From positions 62,001-126,000 of the IMG/VR virus record IMGVR_UViG_3300031754_000001: 64,000 bases of DNA; one strand, given 5' to 3'. A program made the translations under genes and the position numbers. Below the pieces are notes generated by a model. That model was given only the letters and a program-made list of their open reading frames with translations. It had not been told where the DNA came from and did not search any database. Below are positions 58,859 to 64,000 of the stretch, one piece after another (positions within the stretch are counted from its first letter, which is position 1; each line of letters begins with the position of its first letter). Source of the stretch: a virus.

Positions 58859-59428
58859 TCAGGGACTTGCGAGCCGGAACCGGGCCATCAGGCTGGCCGG
58901 CACGATCGCGGCTGGCGTCAGGCCTGCCTCGGTTCGGAACCAGATAATCATCCCGGACCCGATGACCTGGGCGATGTCGTAGTTCTGGCTGAATAGCCAG
59001 CTGAGCTGTTCGCCCGGCGGCAGGTCGGCCAGGCCGGGCGGCGGCAGGTCGCTGATCGCGACGGGGTGCCCGGCGGCGTAAAGCTGCCTGTTCAGTGCCG
59101 TGAACTCCTTGTTGGTCATGTCAGGCCCGGTGGCAGGCGTGGCCTTGGCCATTTCCGTGTAGCGGCGTACTGCGCGGGCCAGCGCGCGGGCCGCCGCGAT
59201 CTCCTCGGCGGTCGTGCCCTCGATGGCGGCCTGGTCGAATGCGCTGAGTGCGCCGGACAGCGAGCCGGCAGCTGCGCCGTGCACGGTCCCGGTGTCGATA
59301 TCACGGAAGGCCGAGGCCAGCCGTTCAGAGGCGTCCCGGAGTTCGCCTGGGTCCAGGTCGGTGTCCAGGATCAGCGCTGCCTGATCGCGCATGTGCGTCC
59401 AGGCATCGTCGCGGGTGACGTCGTTCAT
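58859..59428 (-). CDS. helical protein
   Basis: 189 residues, mostly helical (SLSGALSAFDQAAIEGTTAE), with a C-terminal beta-like domain ending SGMIIWFRTEAGLTPAAIVP. ATG 59428 has the leader GATCAGGAGAAACGATC. Function unknown. Confidence 0.7.
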   Translation of the reverse strand: MNDVTRDDAWTHMRDQAALILDTDLDPGELRDASERLASAFRDIDTGTVHGAAAGSLSGALSAFDQAAIEGTTAEEIAAARALARAVRRYTEMAKATPATGPDMTNKEFTALNRQLYAAGHPVAISDLPPPGLADLPPGEQLSWLFSQNYDIAQVIGSGMIIWFRTEAGLTPAAIVPASLMARFRLASP

Positions 59429-59649
59429 GATCGTTTCTCCTGATCGTCGGCCTGCACGGCGGTGACGGTGATCCGCCAGCGGAGCCGGCCCTTGGTTTCG
59501 TCCAGCACGGCGTCCCAGTCGGCGGTGATCAGGCCGGCTGCCTCCAGCGCCGTGATCTGGCTTGCGGCGCGGTAGTTGTACGTGCGTGGTCCTTCAGCGC
59601 GTACCCGGTCCAGCATCCGCTGCTGGGCTGGGGTGAGCTGGGTGGTCAT
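59425..59649 (-). CDS. winged-helix-like 74-residue protein
   Basis: From ATG 59649. LTPAQQRMLDRVRAEGPRTY then ITALEAAGLITAD and a strand give a helix-turn-helix-wing order typical of small phage regulators. Confidence 0.6.
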   Translation of the reverse strand: MTTQLTPAQQRMLDRVRAEGPRTYNYRAASQITALEAAGLITADWDAVLDETKGRLRWRITVTAVQADDQEKRS

Positions 59650-59650
59650 G

Positions 59651-59902
59651 TCAGTCGTCCTTCCCGTCCCAGGCCAGCCAGTCGGTGCCCGAGGCAATTA
59701 GCCCGGACAGCTCACGGCGGCTGATGTTGTCTGCGATCGTGAGCCGGGTGGCAGGCTTTTCGTCTAGCCAGATCTGGCTCCGGCCGTCTCGCCGCTGCAG
59801 GTGGATTACGGTATCCAGGCGGAATTCCTGCGGCAGTTCGCCGTCGCTGGTGTTTACGGGCTGCCATTCCAGCTCGCGGTGGGTGCGGTGCTGGACAGCC
59901 AT
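59651..59902 (-). CDS. unknown 83-residue protein
   Basis: Beta-rich (FRLDTVIHLQRRDGRSQIWL) with a helical centre (RRELSGLIASG). The end is acidic. No family recognised. Confidence 0.68.
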   Translation of the reverse strand: MAVQHRTHRELEWQPVNTSDGELPQEFRLDTVIHLQRRDGRSQIWLDEKPATRLTIADNISRRELSGLIASGTDWLAWDGKDD

Positions 59903-59904
59903 TG

Positions 59905-60195
59905 TCAGCCTTCCTCGCAGGTAATGTCCCGGCTCTCCAGGCGATGGAGCATGTTCGCCACCTGGGAGTACGCCTTGATGTTCTCGGGTCCTATCTGCAG
60001 GGCCGGGATCGCGCCCAGCAGGTCAGCCAGCTCGCGGTACCGGAGGACTACCCGGGCTTCGCGGCCGGTGCCGAGACCGGGGCCGGTGACATCGGTGAGC
60101 GTGGCGAACAACTGGAATGCGTGCTGGCCGTCAGGACGGCCGACGATTACCTGCGCCAGGGTTTTCGCGACGACCGGCTGTTTGCGGGTGCTCAT
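59905..60195 (-). CDS. unknown 96-residue protein
   Basis: Helical and strand mix with a basic first segment (TRKQPVVAKTLAQVIVGR) and a helical end (NMLHRLESRDITCEEG). The leader GCAGGAGACAGCATC is preceded by the palindrome at 60216. Function unknown. Confidence 0.68.
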   Translation of the reverse strand: MSTRKQPVVAKTLAQVIVGRPDGQHAFQLFATLTDVTGPGLGTGREARVVLRYRELADLLGAIPALQIGPENIKAYSQVANMLHRLESRDITCEEG

Positions 60196-60215
60196 GATGC
60201 TGTCTCCTGCCTATG

Positions 60216-60231
60216 TTCTGACTGGTCGGAA
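60216..60231. promoter_or_regulatory. operator-like palindrome variant
   Basis: TTCTGACTGGTCGGAA, one base different from the 58841 site and followed by a near-identical AAGTCAGAGAC. It lies in the gap between the stop at 60234 and the next gene's ribosome site. Confidence 0.5.
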
Positions 60232-60233
60232 AG

Positions 60234-60587
60234 TCAGAGACCGGGATGTATCGGGCAGGGCAGCTCGTTCTGGCGCTCTCCCGGCTGGATGATGATCTCG
60301 CTGGGCTCCAGCGTGAGGATGTACTCAGCGAGTCCTCCGACGTGATCAGACGATGCGATGAGGCTGTCATCGCCGTAAGCGCCCGTGATGCCGTCGCCGC
60401 TGAACGCAGACCAGCCCCAGCGGGTGCGGCGGATGACCACGGCGTCCGGGGAGAAGGCGCGATCGGGTCCTGATGTCATGTCAGCTTCCCAGGTAACGGG
60501 TTTGTCGCCGAACCCGCGCGCCAGCTCGGCCTGTTGCGTTTCGGTTAGCTTCACGTGCGGGGAGTGGTGCTGGTATGGCGCTTTCAT
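60234..60587 (-). CDS. unknown 117-residue protein
   Basis: Beta-rich with VVIRRTRWGWSAFSGDGITG and a distal helix (EYILTLEPSEIIIQPG). ATG 60587. No family recognised. Confidence 0.68.
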   Translation of the reverse strand: MKAPYQHHSPHVKLTETQQAELARGFGDKPVTWEADMTSGPDRAFSPDAVVIRRTRWGWSAFSGDGITGAYGDDSLIASSDHVGGLAEYILTLEPSEIIIQPGERQNELPCPIHPGL

Positions 60588-61030
60588 GATTGCGAGCCCT
60601 CGCGTTCGGTTTGCAGTTCAGTCAGGATGGCGGTGACCAGTTCTTCCGCTTCGGTGTCCGCCGGGGTTTCCGGCCGCTGGAGCGTGGTGACCCGGCCGGT
60701 CCGCCCGTGCTCGTCGTGCGGGTAGTGACTGTGGTTCCAGTCAGGCCGGGTCATGCTGTCCGGGGTCATGTACCGCTCGGGCAGTGCCAGGAACCACCGG
60801 CTGGCCGTGGCGGTCTGCCAGGACCAGATGAGTTCATGCGTCATGCAGATCGCCGCAGTGCGGCCGATTCCGAGCAGCCGGTGCTCCTCGTCCAGCCGGT
60901 CGTGCTGCGCCTGGCAGTTTGCGTGCCAGCGGTCCATCTCAGCCTGGCGCTCGGCGCGGGTCATGCCCTCGGTGATGACCGGCTCAGCGATCTGGCGGTT
61001 CAGTTGCGCCCGCCGGCTTTTCACGGTCAT
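60584..61030 (-). CDS. helical protein with basic start
   Basis: 148 residues. Basic helical N-terminus (TVKSRRAQLNRQIAE), helical middle (WHANCQAQHDRLDEEHRLL), and C-terminal acidic helix. Function unknown. Confidence 0.7.
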   Translation of the reverse strand: MTVKSRRAQLNRQIAEPVITEGMTRAERQAEMDRWHANCQAQHDRLDEEHRLLGIGRTAAICMTHELIWSWQTATASRWFLALPERYMTPDSMTRPDWNHSHYPHDEHGRTGRVTTLQRPETPADTEAEELVTAILTELQTEREGSQS

Positions 61031-61314
61031 GTGCTCTCGTTACGGACTGTGGCCTGACTGTCTGCCCTGCGCCGCCTGGGCCGCGCGGAGACGGGTTCCT
61101 GGCCGAGCGCCACCCGGCGGAATAGCACCGGGTCGAAGATGTACGGCTGTCGCGAGCCTGAATCCTTGCTGTCCTGGGTGAACTCGGCGGTGAACGCGGA
61201 GATGAGCCGGTTCAGGGCCGGGTTCAGGCCGTTCGCGGATCGCTCGGCCGCCAGGATCGCGGCGACGGCGCGGAAATGCTGCTGGGTCCAGCGGCGGCTC
61301 TGTCGTGCGGGCAT
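61027..61314 (-). CDS. helical basic protein
   Basis: 95 residues starting MPARQS, like the next gene upstream (MPARQN); the boundary sequences are repeated. Helices (VAAILAAERSANGLNPALNR) and a basic C-terminal tail suggest DNA binding. Confidence 0.66.
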   Translation of the reverse strand: MPARQSRRWTQQHFRAVAAILAAERSANGLNPALNRLISAFTAEFTQDSKDSGSRQPYIFDPVLFRRVALGQEPVSARPRRRRADSQATVRNEST

Positions 61315-61317
61315 GTC

Positions 61318-61809
61318 TCAGCCCTCCTGTCCGGGGGTCTTGGTGATGCGCCTGGCCAGTTCGTCCTGGATCTTGCGGGGAGGGATGAGCCGGGGTACGC
61401 GGTGCAGCAGATCCATGGGCGGGGCGAACTCGCTGCCGGATTCACTCCGGTGCCCGAACCGCATGATGCCGGGTCGCAGATCGCAGTCGTAGCTGTCATT
61501 GTTGCGGAACTGGCCGCGCGTGATCAGGCAGACACCGCCCATCGACCAGACGTGATCACCTTCGGCGATGTCCGCCCAGGTGACCAGCTCGAATAGCTCG
61601 GGCACGGATGTCCAGGCCGGGCTGTCCCCGCGCGCCTCCAGCTCAGCCCGGCCCGCGTCAGTCAGCCGGTACGCGGCGCTGCCCGGCACGGGCTCGATCA
61701 GCCCGGCGTCTGCCAGGGTCGCGACTTCGGGCATCAGGGCGGTGGCGTCCCAGATTTTCGGCCCGCTGGCGTAGCTGCGGAGCAGGTCCGTATTCTGTCG
61801 TGCGGGCAT
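61318..61809 (-). CDS. winged-helix-like protein
   Basis: 163 residues. TALMPEVATLADAGLIEPVP then YRLTDAGRAELEARG follow the helix-turn-helix-wing pattern of small regulators; the C-terminal half is a second, beta-like domain. Its end PGQEG is shared with the next gene upstream. Confidence 0.62.
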   Translation of the reverse strand: MPARQNTDLLRSYASGPKIWDATALMPEVATLADAGLIEPVPGSAAYRLTDAGRAELEARGDSPAWTSVPELFELVTWADIAEGDHVWSMGGVCLITRGQFRNNDSYDCDLRPGIMRFGHRSESGSEFAPPMDLLHRVPRLIPPRKIQDELARRITKTPGQEG

Positions 61810-61813
61810 TTTC

Positions 61814-62203
61814 TTAGCCCTCCTGTTCCGGGGTCGTGATGGAGGCTGCCCACTCGCGCATCCGGCGCAATTCCCCGGCCGTGTCCGCGGTGTGCTCGTA
61901 GGCTTTCAGGTAGGCGGACCGGACGTCGTGCTCAGCGGACCGGGCGGCAGCCAGCTTGGCTTCCAGCTGGGTGATGCGAGCCTGGGCGGCGGGCAGTGGT
62001 TCCAGGATGGTGACGCAGCTGACGTGCGCGGATTCGCTGCCGTCGTCCAGGCAGAGGAACAGGTCCCATTCCCCGATTGGCTTACCGCAGTCGGTGCAGT
62101 CGTCCAGGCTCTCGCGGGGCTCGGTGTACGACGTCCGGGTCCATGCGATGTCCTGGAGAGGCTCGGTGCAGGTGCCGTCATCGTTCCTGGTCAGGATAAT
62201 CAT
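61814..62203 (-). CDS. zinc-binding coiled-coil protein
   Basis: 129 residues. CTDCGKPIG near 36-44 and a later Cys form a zinc ribbon, then a long coiled helix (ARITQLEAKLAAARSAEHDV). Ends PEQEG, as in the neighbouring gene. Confidence 0.68.
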   Translation of the reverse strand: MIILTRNDDGTCTEPLQDIAWTRTSYTEPRESLDDCTDCGKPIGEWDLFLCLDDGSESAHVSCVTILEPLPAAQARITQLEAKLAAARSAEHDVRSAYLKAYEHTADTAGELRRMREWAASITTPEQEG

Positions 62204-62454
62204 GAGGGTTTTTCCGATCGGTCGGAGGTTTCCGGGCGGCGGCTGTCCGTGGCGTGGCCGTCCGGGTGCGTGGTGACCGCGAAGTACCGGCCGTTGCGTA
62301 GCCAGCGCATCCGGTAGGCGGTCATTTTCCCGGTTTCGCTCACGGGGAACAGGGCAGGCCGGACGGCCAGCGACTCATCTTCGCGGTCCAGGATGAACAG
62401 CTCGATCTGGTCCCGGGTTTGCCGTATGACGGCGGCCGGGAAAGCGCAGGGCAT
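62200..62454 (-). CDS. unknown 84-residue protein
   Basis: Beta-rich with IRQTRDQIELFILDREDESL and a polar end. ATG 62454 follows GGAGGCCACC. It is the first gene after the 62.5 kb control region. Confidence 0.68.
   Translation of the reverse strand: MPCAFPAAVIRQTRDQIELFILDREDESLAVRPALFPVSETGKMTAYRMRWLRNGRYFAVTTHPDGHATDSRRPETSDRSEKPS
62212..62227. promoter_or_regulatory. operator-like palindrome inside a gene end
   Basis: TTCCGATCGGTCGGAG resembles the other three sites but lies within the last codons of the gene at 62200-62454, so it may also encode residues. Weakest of the four. Confidence 0.4.
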
Positions 62455-62561
62455 GGTGGCCTCCTAGATTCCAGTGTATCATGCTGTATACATATCGCAC
62501 AACTCCGGGCATGCCCGCTGGAGTATAATCCCAGGTCAGGAGCCGGTAGGTTGTGCCGTTA
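62455..62561. promoter_or_regulatory. AT-rich intergenic control region
   Basis: Holds TTGTGC with GATACA 16 bp away on the minus strand (62502-62475), TATAAT on the plus strand (62524-62529), TATACT on the minus strand (62527-62522) and the palindrome CGGGCATGCCCG (62506-62517). Probable promoter of the 50.6-62.5 kb minus operon; the exact elements are uncertain. Confidence 0.55.
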
Positions 62562-62738
62562 CTATGTGTCGTTCGGCGGAATCCGCACGGCATCCCAGGT
62601 GGTTAGCCAGTCACGCCGGGCCTGGCCGCGCCCGTAGGCGGTCTTCACAGGATGCGTGTCCCGGCGTCCGGCCGGCATCCCGCGCCAGGCCCGGCGCTGG
62701 CTCTTGCGCCAGCACCGGGTCCGCCCGGCGGGCCGCAT
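62562..62738 (-). CDS. 58-residue basic protein
   Basis: From ATG 62738. Arg/Trp-rich (RPAGRTRCWRKSQRRAWRGM), likely nucleic-acid binding. It is the last gene of the unit before the AT-rich region. Confidence 0.6.
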   Translation of the reverse strand: MRPAGRTRCWRKSQRRAWRGMPAGRRDTHPVKTAYGRGQARRDWLTTWDAVRIPPNDT

Positions 62739-62739
62739 G

Positions 62740-62961
62740 TCAGGTCCCTTCCGCGTCAGGGGGCAGTACGGCCACGGCGTCCGAGAACGTCTCCATCTCG
62801 GCGTTGTCACTGTCGCGGATGACGGTGATATGGCGGTAAGCGCAACCGGGGTATGGCGGCTCGATCAGCTGGACAGTGCCTGTGTACCTGGCACCGTCCC
62901 ACCAGGCTTCGACGCGGGTGCCAACGGCCAGCGGGCGCTTGTTCATGTCGGCGGGCTGCAT
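62740..62961 (-). CDS. 73-residue unknown protein
   Basis: GGAGTACTGAC precedes ATG 62961, so MQPAD is chosen over the internal ATG 62946. Beta-rich (WWDGARYTGTVQLIEPPYPG). Function unknown. Confidence 0.65.
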   Translation of the reverse strand: MQPADMNKRPLAVGTRVEAWWDGARYTGTVQLIEPPYPGCAYRHITVIRDSDNAEMETFSDAVAVLPPDAEGT

Positions 62962-62962
62962 G

Positions 62963-63328
62963 TCAGTACTCCGGTGGGCACGGGTGCCCGTTCAGGTAGG
63001 CCGTCCTGGCTCCCGTGTGGAATGGCGGCTCGCCGGGCGTGGACCCGTAGTAGCCCACGGTGTCGGCCATGTCCAGCCAGTAGCCCGTGATTCCCTGGGT
63101 GCGGTCCGGGTTCTCGGCCAGCCGGTTGCACGTCCAGGCCTTCCCGGTGGCCTTGAAGGTGACGATCCGGCCGTTGCGCCGGTTCAGCGCGACATCGGTC
63201 ACCCAGAAGTCTCCTCCGGCCAGCCGGTCGGCGAACTGGCGGGCGTAGGCGTGGCACGGGAACTCGGCGGTGAATTCCCCGCGGCGCGCGGCGGCGACCT
63301 GCCCGGCGGTCGGTATTCCGGTGGTCAT
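62963..63328 (-). CDS. unknown 121-residue protein
   Basis: ATG 63328 after AGGAAGCACGATC, a match to the shared leader. Helical start (AGQVAAARRGEFTAEFPCHA), beta middle and Gly/Pro-rich end. No family recognised. Confidence 0.68.
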   Translation of the reverse strand: MTTGIPTAGQVAAARRGEFTAEFPCHAYARQFADRLAGGDFWVTDVALNRRNGRIVTFKATGKAWTCNRLAENPDRTQGITGYWLDMADTVGYYGSTPGEPPFHTGARTAYLNGHPCPPEY

Positions 63329-63561
63329 GATCGTGCTTCCTGTTCGTGAGATCTTTTGCCAGTTTTGGTAGTTACCTGGCCGGCGCGAAGGTCCATGACG
63401 ATCTCCAGCAGTCTCCTGCCGATGACCGTAGATGTCGTTTTGTCCCATTCCAGCAGGCGGCTAGCTAGATACTCACTCGCGCTCTCGGTGCGCGGCGTAC
63501 CATGTTCGCCATGCTGGATCTGGTACAGGGCGGAAGCGTCGGACCAGTAATGTTCGGGCAT
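63325..63561 (-). CDS. unknown 78-residue protein
   Basis: Helical (SASEYLASRLLEWDKTTSTV). The leader AAAGGACCACGATT resembles the shared start motif. Function unknown. Confidence 0.66.
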   Translation of the reverse strand: MPEHYWSDASALYQIQHGEHGTPRTESASEYLASRLLEWDKTTSTVIGRRLLEIVMDLRAGQVTTKTGKRSHEQEARS

Positions 63562-63574
63562 AATCGTGGTCCTT

Positions 63575-64000
63575 TCAGGTCATCCGGGTTTCAGGCGCAT
63601 CGGTGGTTACGCCAAGGATGTCCGCGACGATCTCGCGGATGCGGTAGAGCGCGTCGTGCTCGGCATCATTGGAGTCACCGCCCAGCGCCTCGTCCGCTTC
63701 GGCTAGCGCGGTGCAGAGCGCGTCCCGGGCGTCGGTCAGCGGCTCGGTGAAGGTCTGGTAGTCCTCCGCGGGTACGCTTTCGTCGTCGGGGCTGGCGCCT
63801 GCGAATGACGCTTTGCCGCGCGGCGTGACGACCGTCAGCTCGTAGGTGAGGCCGGGCGGGTCGTCTATGCCCTCGTCTACGGTGTTGTCGCGGACGTTGA
63901 ATTCCATCAACCCCTCGGCGGCGCGGCGCGCGGTGAGGTAGTCAGGTGCTCCGATGTGGAATGTGGCGACAGCCACGATGTCGAATGTATACTCAGGCAT
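63575..64000 (-). CDS. unknown protein at the window edge
   Basis: 141 residues with its ATG at the last three bases of the window, so an upstream start cannot be excluded. Beta-rich N-terminus (EYTFDIVAVATFHIGAPDYL), then an acidic helical C-terminal half (DARDALCTALAEADEALGGD). Its ribosome site lies outside the window. Function unknown. Confidence 0.65.
   Translation of the reverse strand: MPEYTFDIVAVATFHIGAPDYLTARRAAEGLMEFNVRDNTVDEGIDDPPGLTYELTVVTPRGKASFAGASPDDESVPAEDYQTFTEPLTDARDALCTALAEADEALGGDSNDAEHDALYRIREIVADILGVTTDAPETRMT

Overview
The window looks like the middle of an actinobacterial bacteriophage (or prophage) genome. The DNA is very GC-rich with G/C-biased third codon positions. 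Genes are packed with 1-8 bp stop/start overlaps (ATGA, GTGA), and GTG starts and AGGAG-type ribosome sites are common. Recognisable families are typical of phages of high-GC Gram-positive hosts: a tape measure with peptidoglycan-hydrolase domains, an Lsr2-like protein, DUF932, DUF1643, an SNF2-type helicase, a RuvC-like resolvase and a Cas4/RecB-like nuclease. No terminase, portal, capsid, integrase, tRNA or CRISPR array is visible, so lifestyle cannot be decided here. The long tape measure and minor tail protein suggest a long-tailed siphovirus.

Layout. (1) 1-13.8 kb, plus strand: tape measure, large minor tail protein, small tail-associated genes, then a lysis/cell-wall cassette (coiled-coil membrane protein, putative holin, three different peptidoglycan-active enzymes, a membrane-tethered HTH protein), closed by two hairpins near 13.74-13.89 kb. 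(2) 13.9-32.5 kb, minus strand: several operons. The distal part (13.9-20.9 kb) encodes a VWA protein, membrane and exported proteins, a lipoprotein and soluble partners; the middle holds small proteins, a 753-residue unknown and DUF932; the proximal part (27.1-31.8 kb) is a tightly coupled regulatory operon with an Lsr2-like protein, a small winged-helix-like protein and an HTH/Lsr2-C-like/RNA-polymerase alpha-CTD fusion. (3) 32.6-48.8 kb, plus strand: replication and recombination, with Cas4-like nuclease, ssDNA-binding candidate with a prion-like tail, SNF2 helicase, MazG-like hydrolase, RuvC-like resolvase, DUF559-type nuclease and a 1595-residue primase-helicase-DNA polymerase fusion, followed by small genes. 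(4) 48.8-50.6 kb, plus strand: a structured intergenic region, a second lysin and an HNH endonuclease. (5) 50.6-64 kb, minus strand: about 35 small, mostly unrecognised genes around a Spo11/TopoVI-A-like TOPRIM protein.

How it fits together. The plus-strand middle block is a self-contained replisome: priming, unwinding and polymerisation are fused in one chain, and that gene carries an iteron-like repeat cluster in the DNA of its linker, a candidate origin. The minus-strand blocks are probably early or accessory genes controlled by nucleoid-type and RNA-polymerase-contacting regulators. Dispersed 16-bp palindromes and repeated start-site leaders suggest phage-wide regulation of transcription and translation. 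The strongest candidates for undescribed biology are the HTH/Lsr2-C/alpha-CTD fusion, the fused replisome with embedded repeats, and the VWA plus membrane-protein operon.
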